In this document: positions 35,071-42,206 of the stretch, one piece after another
How positions within the stretch are numbered: position 1 is the stretch's first letter
Layout of the letters: the number at the start of each line of letters is the position of its first letter
Source: JAMXLO01 sp035492535
Lineage (GTDB): Bacteria; Pseudomonadota; Alphaproteobacteria; Acetobacterales; Acetobacteraceae
DNA length: 64,000 nt
Direction: 5' to 3'
Assembly: GCA_035492535.1 (NCBI GenBank)
Contig: DATJJM010000362.1
Coordinates: 19,336 to 83,335, forward strand
Made by a program: the position numbers and the translations under genes
The notes under the pieces: model-generated
What the model was told of the DNA's origin: nothing
The model's input: only the letters and a program-made list of their open reading frames with translations
The model's database searches: none

Positions 35071-37263
35071 TTACAAAACGTGCCCCTCCGGCGCGTCCAC
35101 TGGCGTGTCCAGCACCTCGCGTATTTTGGCAGCGAGCGCAGTCAGATTGAACGGCTTCGCAATGAAATGCACGTCGTGATCGAGCACTCCGTTGTGCAGG
35201 ATCGCGTTGCGCGTATAGCCGGTGGTGAACAGCACGCGCAGCCCCGGTTGCGCCGACCGTGCGGCATCCGCCAGGGCGCGACCGTTAACGCCGCCCGGCA
35301 GGCCGACATCGGTGAACAACAGATCAATGCCGCCATGGTCCACGATCAGGCGCACGCCATCCATGGCATCGCCGGCCTCCAGCACCTCGTAACCCATGTC
35401 ACGCAGTGCCTCGACCGAGGAGTGACGAACATCCTCGTCGTCCTCCACCACCAGGATCGTTTCGCCAGTGCCACGCGGCCGTGCCCGCACGACGCCCCGA
35501 CTGGCTGGCGGCTTCTCTTCCGTTCGGATGAAGCGCGGCAGATACACCTTCACGGTACTGCCGTGGCCAGGCTCACTGTAGATCGCGACGTGACCGCCGG
35601 ATTGCTTGATGAACCCATACACCATGGACAGACCGAGCCCGGTGCCCTGGCCAAGCGGCTTGGTGGTGAAGAATGGCTCAAACGCCCTCTCGATGACCTC
35701 CGGCGTCATGCCCATGCCCGTGTCGGTCACTGCGAGCATGACATACTGACCCGCGGTCACTTCCGCACGCGACGCGGCATAAGCGTCATCGAGGTGAGCA
35801 TTGGCGGTTTCGATCGTCAGTTTGCCGCCGTGCGGCATCGCATCACGTGCGTTCACCGCGAGGTTCAGCAGCACATTCTCCAGCTGGTTGGCATCCACGC
35901 GTGTCTGCCACAGACCGCCGGCCAGCACGGTTTCGATCGCGACGTCCTCGCCCAGCGTGCGGCGCAGCAGATCGGACAAGCCTGTCACCATGCGCCCGAG
36001 GTCAAGCGGTTCTGGATCCAATGGCTGCTGACGCGCGAACGCCAGCAAACGATGCGTCAATGTGGCGGCGCGCTGCACGCCGGACATGGCCGCGTCGGCC
36101 AGTTTGAACAGCGCCTCGCTGCCCGGTGGCATCCTCCGCTGCATCAGCTCGATATTGCTGCTGATCACCGTCAAGTGGTTGTTGAAGTCATGCGCGATGC
36201 CGCCGGTAAGCCGGCCAACCGCCTCCATCTTCTGCGACTGGCGAAGCGCTTCCTCGGCCAGCTCGCGGCGCTCCACCTCGGTTCGCAACTGCGCCAGCGT
36301 GGCGTGCTGGCGCCGCCATTGCTGCGTCGCCAGGAGGCTCAGCAGAAGCAGTGACAAGGTTGCCGGAATGCCAAAGATCAGATGCGTCGCCATAAGGTCG
36401 CGCCATTGAAGGACCACCGACGACCAGCTCCGCCCGACCATGACAATGACAGGGTAGCTGCTGAGTGCCTTGTACGCGATCAGCCGGCTCGTATCGTCAA
36501 GCGATGAGCGGCCTTCGGCGCGGCCGCCCAACGGGTTGCGGGCGATGGCGTCGAGTAGCCACTGGTCTCGCTGCGGCGCGTCGCTGGAGTTGGGAAGCTC
36601 GGGATAACTTGCCAGCACGGTTCCATCGCTGCGGAGGACGGCGGCAGTGTAGTTGGTATCACCAGCGAATAGAGTCTCGTCGAAATCCCTGAAATAGTTC
36701 GGTGACACACCAATGAGGATTGCCCCCGCGAATGTCGGGCCGGGTGCACCGCGGCGGACCGCCACGCTGAACAATTCCTCATGAGTCAGGCGGCCATAAA
36801 CCACGCCACCGATCTGCAAGGTCTCTCCCGCATTGCGCAACGCACGAAAATAGTCGCGGTCGGCAAAGGTCGCCGTTCGATCGACCGGGTAGCGGGACGA
36901 TGCAACCAGAGGATGGCCGTCGGCACTCAACACGACCGCAGCTGTCACCTGGCTGTAGCCTGCGATCATCGCCAGCAGCTTCTCGTGCAGTGCCTGTTCG
37001 CGCAGGGTCACTTCGGCGTCCGTCAGGCCGGCAAGCGCATCATTGATACGATGTCCTAAAAGAACATGTGTATCGAGCACGCGCGTTATCTGCTCACTGG
37101 ACACGGCAAGCGCGCCACGCACGTCGGCGTCGGCTTCCCATAAGGTGCTGCGCCAGGCGAGCCAGCTGCCTGCGCCGAACACCAGCAATGGCACGATGAC
37201 CGAGGCAATGATCATGCCGCGCAGAGCCCACGGGTTGCCGGTCTCTCTGCTAGCTTCACTCAT
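35071..37263 (-). CDS. Hybrid sensor kinase with Cache sensor and C-terminal receiver
   Basis: From the chosen ATG the protein has 730 residues. Two membrane helices (about 17-36 and 292-312) flank a 250-residue periplasmic double-Cache (PDC) sensor. The kinase core has the H-box GGIAHDFNNHLTVI, N-box NLAVNARDAMPHGG and G-box GQGTGLGLSMVYGF. A receiver domain ends the protein, with phosphoacceptor Asp in LLFTDVGLPGG and Lys in FIAKPFN. A TTG six codons earlier is in frame but less likely. No partner regulator is adjacent. Confidence 0.93.
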   Translation of the reverse strand: MSEASRETGNPWALRGMIIASVIVPLLVFGAGSWLAWRSTLWEADADVRGALAVSSEQITRVLDTHVLLGHRINDALAGLTDAEVTLREQALHEKLLAMIAGYSQVTAAVVLSADGHPLVASSRYPVDRTATFADRDYFRALRNAGETLQIGGVVYGRLTHEELFSVAVRRGAPGPTFAGAILIGVSPNYFRDFDETLFAGDTNYTAAVLRSDGTVLASYPELPNSSDAPQRDQWLLDAIARNPLGGRAEGRSSLDDTSRLIAYKALSSYPVIVMVGRSWSSVVLQWRDLMATHLIFGIPATLSLLLLSLLATQQWRRQHATLAQLRTEVERRELAEEALRQSQKMEAVGRLTGGIAHDFNNHLTVISSNIELMQRRMPPGSEALFKLADAAMSGVQRAATLTHRLLAFARQQPLDPEPLDLGRMVTGLSDLLRRTLGEDVAIETVLAGGLWQTRVDANQLENVLLNLAVNARDAMPHGGKLTIETANAHLDDAYAASRAEVTAGQYVMLAVTDTGMGMTPEVIERAFEPFFTTKPLGQGTGLGLSMVYGFIKQSGGHVAIYSEPGHGSTVKVYLPRFIRTEEKPPASRGVVRARPRGTGETILVVEDDEDVRHSSVEALRDMGYEVLEAGDAMDGVRLIVDHGGIDLLFTDVGLPGGVNGRALADAARSAQPGLRVLFTTGYTRNAILHNGVLDHDVHFIAKPFNLTALAAKIREVLDTPVDAPEGHVL

Positions 37264-37388
37264 ACGGGGCGGCGTTCCCAAGCCTTCGCAACCATGTTGC
37301 CCAACGATGTGATGTCATAGTACGGAATGCGCCGCCAGATGCACACATTCAGCTTCTCACGCCCGCGTGATAGTGCGCGTTCCGCTTG

Positions 37389-38342
37389 ATGGACGCGTCG
37401 CGCCCAGTGCTGGTCGTCGGCAGCCTCAACATGGATCTGGTGGCGCGCTGCGAGCGACTGCCGCGTGAGGGCGAGACGCTGTTCGGCACTGATTTTTTCA
37501 CTGCGTTTGGCGGCAAGGGCGGCAATCAGGCGGTGGCGGCGGCGCGGATCGGCGCCCACGTGACGATGGCGGGTTGTGTCGGACATGATCAGTTTGGCAC
37601 GGATATGGTCGCGGCCCTGACAGCAGCCGGCGTACAGACGGATTCGGTGCTCGCGGTCGACCGTCCGACCGGCACTGCGCTCATCACGGTGGACGCCGCC
37701 GGTGCCAATACAATCGTGGTCATAAGCGGCGCCAACATGGCATGCGACGTGGCGCTGGTCGATCGTGCACTCGCCGGAGCGGCAGCACCTGGCCTGCTGC
37801 TGGTGCAGCAGGAAATACCACCCGAGACCAATACCCATGCTATCCGGGCGGCCAAGGCGGCGGGATGGTTCATCGTGCTCAATCCGGCGCCCGCGCGTGC
37901 GCTGCCGCAGGACCTGCTGCCACTGATCGACATCATCGCGCCAAACGAAACGGAAGCCGCGGCGCTCACCGGCCGGTCGATCGGTAGCCAAGCCGATGCA
38001 CTCGCGGCGGCCGGCGACCTGCTGCAACAAGGTGCTGCGGCGGTGCTGGTTACGTTGGGCCGCGACGGCGCATTGTATCGCGACGCTTCGCGCGCGCTGC
38101 ATTGCCCGGCGCTGCCAGTGCAGGCAGTCGACACCACCGCCGCTGGCGACGCCTATCTTGGCGCACTGGCCGCGGCACTCGCGGAGGGGCAGAGCCTGGA
38201 ACAGGGCCTGGGCTTTGCCGCGGCCGCGGCAGGGCTGGCGGTAACGAGGCTTGGTGCGCAACCGTCACTCGGTACGCGTGCCGAGGTGTCTGCTTTCATC
38301 GTGCGCCACGGCCGGCCACAGCCCGTCAGCGTGCCCGGCTGA
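37389..38342 (+). CDS. PfkB-family sugar kinase, ribokinase-like
   Basis: The 317-residue protein resembles ribokinase: GSLNMDLVARCERLPREGET at the N-terminus, the FGGKGGNQAVAAARIGA PfkB signature near 40-56 and the catalytic Asp in TTAAGDAYLGAL near 250. Ribokinase phosphorylates ribose at O5, but no ribose transporter is nearby and other sugars or nucleosides are possible. The ATG at 37389 has no clear ribosome-binding site; a TTG one codon earlier is in frame. It runs convergently into the prenyl synthase with a 17-bp 3' overlap. Confidence 0.88.
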   Translation: MDASRPVLVVGSLNMDLVARCERLPREGETLFGTDFFTAFGGKGGNQAVAAARIGAHVTMAGCVGHDQFGTDMVAALTAAGVQTDSVLAVDRPTGTALITVDAAGANTIVVISGANMACDVALVDRALAGAAAPGLLLVQQEIPPETNTHAIRAAKAAGWFIVLNPAPARALPQDLLPLIDIIAPNETEAAALTGRSIGSQADALAAAGDLLQQGAAAVLVTLGRDGALYRDASRALHCPALPVQAVDTTAAGDAYLGALAAALAEGQSLEQGLGFAAAAAGLAVTRLGAQPSLGTRAEVSAFIVRHGRPQPVSVPG

Positions 38343-39396
38343 CCGTATAGTCCGCGACATCCAGCAGCGCGCCCCGCAGGGCATTGTCCGGGAACGCGGC
38401 GAGCGCAGCCTTCGCGGCCGCGGCGAAGCCGCAGGCGCGCTGCAGCGTGGCGCCGATGGCATCCCGCCGCGCCATCAGGTGCAGGGCGTGGTCCAGATCG
38501 ACATCAGTTTGCTCGGTGGCTTCGATCGTGCGTTGCCAGAATGCGCGTTCCTCCGCATCCCCTGCCTGATAGGCGGCCAGCACGGGCAATGTAATCTTAC
38601 CCTCGCGGAAGTCGTCGCCGACGGTCTTGCCTAGCAGCGCCTGATCGGCCGCGTAGTCGAGTGCGTCGTCCACCAATTGGAAGGCGACGCCCAGGTTCAT
38701 GCCGAACTCGGCCAGCGCGGCAACCTCGGTCTCAGGGCGGTCGGCCACAATCCCGCCCACTTCGCAGGCGGCGGCAAACAGCGCAGCAGTCTTGCCCCGA
38801 ATGACCTCAAGATAGCGGGCCTCGCTGGTTGACAGGTCATTCTGGGTGACGAGCTGCAGGACCTCACCCTCGGCGATGGTTGCCGCGGCACGCGACAGGA
38901 TCGCCAGCACCGCCAGCGAGCCGTCCTCCACCATCAACTGGAAGGCACGGGCAAACAGGAAGTCGCCCACCAGCACCGAGGCCTGATTGCCGAACACCGC
39001 GTTGGCTGACGCGAGGCCACGGCGCAGCACGCTCTCGTCCACCACATCGTCGTGCAGCAGCGTCGCGGTGTGGATGAACTCGACGCAAGCCGCGAGCGCG
39101 ATGTGGCGGTCACCCGGGTAGCCGCACAGCCGGGCTGTGGCCAACGTGAGCAGGGGACGCAGCCGCTTCCCACCGGCCGCGACGATGTGAGCTGCGAGCT
39201 GCGGGATCAGCGTCACCGGGCTGTCCATGCGGGCGACGATGGTTCGGTTACAGGCCTCCAGATCGGGCTCGAGCAAGGTGACCAGCGCGCTCAGCGCGTC
39301 AGGGCGCGGGGTAGGCGCCGGGCCGGCATGCGTCGGGCTGAGCGCGACGTCCAAGCTCCTCTCCTCACTTGCATGTCGGGTGGACACAGGCACCAT
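38326..39396 (-). CDS. All-trans polyprenyl diphosphate synthase (IspB type)
   Basis: This enzyme extends farnesyl diphosphate with isopentenyl units to make the side chain of ubiquinone. The 356-residue protein carries both aspartate-rich motifs: LLHDDVVDESVLRRG with first-motif Asp residues and LVDDALDYAADQ. GGKRLRPLLTLATARL in the N-terminal third binds substrate. Chain length cannot be read with certainty. It is divergent from a DUF2007 gene by 30 bp. Confidence 0.94.
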   Translation of the reverse strand: MVPVSTRHASEERSLDVALSPTHAGPAPTPRPDALSALVTLLEPDLEACNRTIVARMDSPVTLIPQLAAHIVAAGGKRLRPLLTLATARLCGYPGDRHIALAACVEFIHTATLLHDDVVDESVLRRGLASANAVFGNQASVLVGDFLFARAFQLMVEDGSLAVLAILSRAAATIAEGEVLQLVTQNDLSTSEARYLEVIRGKTAALFAAACEVGGIVADRPETEVAALAEFGMNLGVAFQLVDDALDYAADQALLGKTVGDDFREGKITLPVLAAYQAGDAEERAFWQRTIEATEQTDVDLDHALHLMARRDAIGATLQRACGFAAAAKAALAAFPDNALRGALLDVADYTVSRAR

Positions 39397-39426
39397 ATCG
39401 GTGCCCCAGAAACAGGGTCAAGCAAG

Positions 39427-39633
39427 GTGCAGGTGCTCGTGACGTCGAATGATCCGGTGCGGCTGTCGTTTCTGACAGCGCTGCTGGCGGATGCCGGCAT
39501 TGGGGCGGTCGTGCTGGACGGGTACACGAGCGCGGTGGAGGGCAGTATCGGTGCCATCCCCCGCCGACTGATGGTGGCCACCGAGGACGAGTGGCGCGCG
39601 CGTCAGGTGCTGCGCGATGCCGGGGAGCTGTAA
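39427..39633 (+). CDS. DUF2007 family small protein
   Basis: The 68-residue protein starts at a GTG (VQVLVTSNDPVRLSFL). It has the DUF2007 fold signature: TALLADAGIGAVVLDGY, then PRRLMVATEDEWRARQVL. This is a small cytoplasmic alpha/beta domain of unknown function, suspected to be signalling-related. It commonly sits next to the polyprenyl synthase gene in alphaproteobacteria, as here. The long frame running upstream on this strand overlaps the synthase gene and is not coding. Confidence 0.8.
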   Translation: MQVLVTSNDPVRLSFLTALLADAGIGAVVLDGYTSAVEGSIGAIPRRLMVATEDEWRARQVLRDAGEL

Positions 39634-39837
39634 CCACCTGCCACGTGCGCTTGTCGGTGGGGTGCGGCGAGGCAGCTCGGTGGTGGTTGCCGCGGCAAGT
39701 TCATCTCGCAAGGGCCACGGGCCGTGGTCATCCGTGTGAGCGAAGGCGAGATCCTCTCCGCCTGATCTCCGTCACACCGTACGACGCGATGATCACTTCC
39801 GCGGAGGCATGCCGCGGCACGGGCCCGTCCAATTCGC
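39634..39837. other. Gap between convergent DUF2007 and Rrf2 genes
   Basis: About 200 bases rich in short palindromes, for example CCACGG-G-CCGTGG near 39715 and TGCCGCGGCA near 39690. No T-tailed hairpin was found. It probably carries the 3' ends of both transcripts. Confidence 0.4.
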
Positions 39838-40416
39838 TCATTTTCCGGATCGACCAGCGGTCCTGCGCCGGATGATGGCTGGGCTTGTCGCCGGCGCCGA
39901 CATCGGTGGATGCGGCAGCAAGGCGGCCAGACCGTGGCTGCCGGAATCAATTTTGCTGGCTGTCTCTCGGCGCTTGCGCTGCCGCTTCTTGCTGGTCTGA
40001 TGGGTGCGGGCGAGTTCGGCCAGCGAGCAATTCTCCAGTACTCCGGCGATTGCATCGCGCGCCTGCTGCATCAGCGGCTGCAACCGGCATTCGCTGATAT
40101 CGACGCAGTCGGCGCACTGGCGGAACCGTGTGCGGCTGGCGCACGGCGTCAGCGCAAGCGGGCCGTCGAGGATTCGGATGATGTCCGCGACCGAAATTGT
40201 CGCCGGATCACGCAGGAAGCGATGACCGCCCTGCGCACCGCGCCGACTCTCGATGATCCCATGATCGCGCAACTGCACAAAGATCGCCTCGAGGAATTTG
40301 CGCGGCACCTGTTCGTGTTCCGCTACGTCGCCGGTCTGGAGCCATTCGCCCGAGGACGCACCCTCGGCGAGCCGGAGAACCGCGCGCAGCGCGTATTTCG
40401 CCTTGCTGGATAACAT
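39838..40416 (-). CDS. Rrf2-family transcriptional regulator, sulfur-cluster linked
   Basis: The 192-residue protein opens MLSSKAKYALRAVLRLAE, the Rrf2 winged helix, followed by VPRKFLEAIFVQLRDHGIIE and SRRGAQGGHRF. Four Cys lie in a C-x8-C-x2-C-x5-C array starting in PCASRTRF, a plausible Fe-S or redox site. Rrf2 relatives include IscR and the cysteine regulator CymR. About 45 basic, Pro-rich residues extend past the usual end of about 150. The gene diverges from the sulfonate operon, and a palindrome lies between them. The start at 40416 fits the family; 40452 is unlikely. Confidence 0.9.
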   Translation of the reverse strand: MLSSKAKYALRAVLRLAEGASSGEWLQTGDVAEHEQVPRKFLEAIFVQLRDHGIIESRRGAQGGHRFLRDPATISVADIIRILDGPLALTPCASRTRFRQCADCVDISECRLQPLMQQARDAIAGVLENCSLAELARTHQTSKKRQRKRRETASKIDSGSHGLAALLPHPPMSAPATSPAIIRRRTAGRSGK

Positions 40417-40481
40417 GGCGCGGCTGGTGAGGCATCCGCACCAGCCGGTCAACCCCCGCGTCGCGAATGCCGATTTTGTGG

Positions 40482-40511
40482 TTGACAGCGCTCCACCAAT
40501 ACCCCCTTAAT
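40482..40511 (+). promoter_or_regulatory. Predicted sigma-70 promoter of the sulfonate operon
   Basis: TTGACA (perfect -35) is followed by an 18-nt spacer and CTTAAT. The 17-bp operator begins one base after the -10, so a bound regulator would cover the start site. Transcription from here implies a leader of about 370 nt before the first operon gene. Confidence 0.6.
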
Positions 40512-40528
40512 CCTATGTGCAAAGTAGG
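40512..40528. promoter_or_regulatory. Palindromic operator, copy 1 (CCTAT-N2-GCAA-N2-TAGG)
   Basis: CCTA and TAGG flank 9 nt (TGTGCAAAG). The palindrome extends outwards as CTTAAT...ATTAAG with a one-base offset. The same core recurs upstream of the siroheme/sulfite reductase operon at 63257. Its place between the divergent Rrf2 gene and the sulfonate promoter makes the Rrf2 protein the obvious candidate to bind, which is inference. Confidence 0.6.
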
Positions 40529-40757
40529 AATTAAGCCAATGACCTTTGCCGCGAACAGCATCGATGGGGCCAGCCTCCGGGGTCGGCGACACGGCTGCCA
40601 AGAACCATGCCCTAGGGAGAATGGTTTTCATCCAATATGGCGCAATCGAAGGATGGGAATCTTTTTTGATCGCCCATATTGCTTTCTCCAGAAAAAATAT
40701 TCTTTTAGTTGGTGGAATGCTGCCTTCCCGGCGGCGCGCCGCACGAAAGGGACGACC
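40529..40757 (+). other. Structured, A+T-rich part of the sulfonate-operon leader
   Basis: No gene is supported here. AACCAT/ATGGTT (40603-40608 with 40621-40626) brackets CCCTAGGG. CAATATGGCG (40633-40642) can pair with CGCCCATATTG (40671-40681) with one bulge. Positions 40620-40715 are much richer in A and T than the genes around. The structures suggest a regulatory RNA leader; I do not recognise a known riboswitch class. Confidence 0.4.
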
Positions 40758-40823
40758 ATGGCAGGAGCCATGTTCATGACGATGCCGCTGCGCTCCGACG
40801 CGAGCGCATCGCGATGTAGCTGA
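40758..40823 (+). CDS. Candidate leader peptide, 21 residues, Met-rich
   Basis: The frame encodes a 21-residue peptide opening MAGAMFMTMPLRSD and ending SRCS, with four Met in the first nine residues and one Cys. AAAGGGA lies 6 nt before the ATG, as good a ribosome-binding site as those of the operon's main genes. Two perfect hairpins begin at its stop codon, and the first operon gene starts 67 bp after the stop. Sulfur-amino-acid-rich peptide, hairpins and sulfur operon together suggest attenuation, which is inference. Confidence 0.4.
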   Translation: MAGAMFMTMPLRSDASASRCS

Positions 40824-40852
40824 CGCGCACGTCAGGTCCGGCCGTTCGCCGG
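40821..40852 (+). promoter_or_regulatory. Two consecutive hairpins after the leader peptide
   Basis: TGACG/CGTCA (40821-40825 with 40830-40834, 4-nt loop) starts at the stop codon of the leader ORF. CCGGC/GCCGG (40838-40842 with 40848-40852, 5-nt loop) follows after three bases. No T-tract follows, so control would act on translation or through Rho. Confidence 0.4.
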
Positions 40853-40890
40853 CAACACATCCCTGCAGTCGTTTCAAAGGAAACCAATCG

Positions 40891-41133
40891 ATGTTGCAAT
40901 CGCACATCATCGAAGTGGATGGCGCGTTCGTTGGCGTGGCCGTTCGCATCGACCGCGGCTATCGCTTCGTCGCCACCGACTTCCGCCTCGAGGAGCTGGA
41001 TACCTCGATCTGGCCCAGCCTCGACGATGTCCGGCGCCTGGCGCGCCGCTCGCTGCAGGCCGCGATGTCGGCCGGCCCGATCTCGCCCGCGCTTCACGCG
41101 CACGCGCATCTCGCAGCCAGCAAGGACCATTGA
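40891..41133 (+). CDS. Small protein of unknown function at head of sulfonate operon
   Basis: The 80-residue soluble protein (MLQSHIIEVDGAFVGVAVRI...) has no signal peptide, membrane helix or Cys. The first half looks like two beta strands around a GVAVRIDRGYRFVATDF hairpin; the second is helical and Ala/Arg-rich. AAAGGA precedes the ATG. I do not recognise a named family. As first gene of the operon, 2 bp before a binding protein gene, it may be regulatory or a chaperone; its function is open. Confidence 0.75.
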   Translation: MLQSHIIEVDGAFVGVAVRIDRGYRFVATDFRLEELDTSIWPSLDDVRRLARRSLQAAMSAGPISPALHAHAHLAASKDH

Positions 41134-41135
41134 TC

Positions 41136-42206
41136 ATGGCAAGCTCCACCCGCCGCGCCCTGTTGCGCGCTGCCGGGATTGCTGTGCCTTCCGCCATTCT
41201 CGCGCCGCGCGTCTTCGCAGTCAGCCGGCCGGCCGCCTCGCTGGATCCAATCGCGGCACCACCGATCTGTCATGCCTCGGCGGAGGTGCCGCTGACAGTG
41301 GTGCCGGGCCAGCGCCGCACATTGCGCCTGACCTGGAACGCCAGCGCGATCTGCACCGTCGGCGTACCCGTGGCGCAGACCAAGGGCTACTTCGAGAAGC
41401 GCAACGTCGCCGTCGAGCTGATCAACTTCGGTGGCTCCACCGACCAGTTGCTGGAGGCGATCGCCACCGGCAAGGCGGACGCCGGCGTCGGCATGGCGCT
41501 GCGTTGGCTCAAGCCGCTGGAGCAGGGCTTTGACGTGCGCATCACCGCCGCGATCCATGGTGGCTGCATGCGGCTGCTGGCCGCCAAGGCGGGCGGCATC
41601 ACGAAGCTGGAGGACCTGAAGGGCAAGACCATCGGCGCCAACGACATGGGCGCGCCCGACAAGAACTTCTTCTCCATCCGCCTGGCCAAGCTCGGCATCG
41701 ATCCGCTGAGCGATGTGCAGTGGAAGGTCTATCCGGCCGATATGCTGTCGGTGGCGTTGCAGAAGGGCGAGATCCAGGCGTTCACCTTGGGTGATCCGCT
41801 CGGCTGGGTGGTGCGCGACCGTGACGGCCTGACCGAGGTCGCCACCAACCTCACCGGCGAATACGCGCATCGTGCCTGCTGTGTGCTGGGTGTGCGCGGC
41901 AGCCTGATCCGCGACGACAAGCCGGCCGCGGCAGCAGTCACCGAGGCGTTGCTCGAAGCGCAGGAATTTGTCTCCGCCGATCCGGACGCGTCGGCGGCGA
42001 TCTTTGCGCCGTATGCGCCGGCGGCGAAGCCCGAGCAGCTGGCAGCGATGCTGCGCAGCCACACGCACAACCACCATCCGGTGGGTGCCGATCTCCGTAC
42101 GGAGATCGCCGCCTACGTGGACGAACTGAAGGCGATATCGGTGATCAAGCCGAGCACCAATGCCGATCGCTTCTCCGACAAGGTGTACGCCAATGTCCTC
42201 AGCTAG
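41136..42206 (+). CDS. ABC transporter binding protein, nitrate/sulfonate (NMT1-like) type
   Basis: The 356-residue protein has a twin-arginine-like N-terminus (STRRALLRAAG, then a hydrophobic stretch ending near PRVFA). The mature part follows the SsuA/NrtA plan: GVPVAQTKGYFEKRNVAVEL, GGSTDQLLEAIATGKADAG and LEDLKGKTIGANDMG. His/Cys residues in IHGGCMRLLA are unusual. The ligand is probably an oxidised organosulfur anion, judged by context. An in-frame TTG two codons earlier is less likely than this ATG. It overlaps the permease gene by 14 bp. Confidence 0.88.
   Translation: MASSTRRALLRAAGIAVPSAILAPRVFAVSRPAASLDPIAAPPICHASAEVPLTVVPGQRRTLRLTWNASAICTVGVPVAQTKGYFEKRNVAVELINFGGSTDQLLEAIATGKADAGVGMALRWLKPLEQGFDVRITAAIHGGCMRLLAAKAGGITKLEDLKGKTIGANDMGAPDKNFFSIRLAKLGIDPLSDVQWKVYPADMLSVALQKGEIQAFTLGDPLGWVVRDRDGLTEVATNLTGEYAHRACCVLGVRGSLIRDDKPAAAAVTEALLEAQEFVSADPDASAAIFAPYAPAAKPEQLAAMLRSHTHNHHPVGADLRTEIAAYVDELKAISVIKPSTNADRFSDKVYANVLS

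Noticed and set aside
39052..39426. Long N-terminal part of the plus-strand frame that ends with DUF2007
   Set aside because: It is antisense to the prenyl synthase start and lacks similarity; the DUF2007 protein begins at the GTG at 39427.
40449..40949. 166-codon minus-strand frame in the sulfonate-operon leader
   Set aside because: It lacks a start signal and family match, and it overlaps the promoter, operator and the start of the first operon gene.
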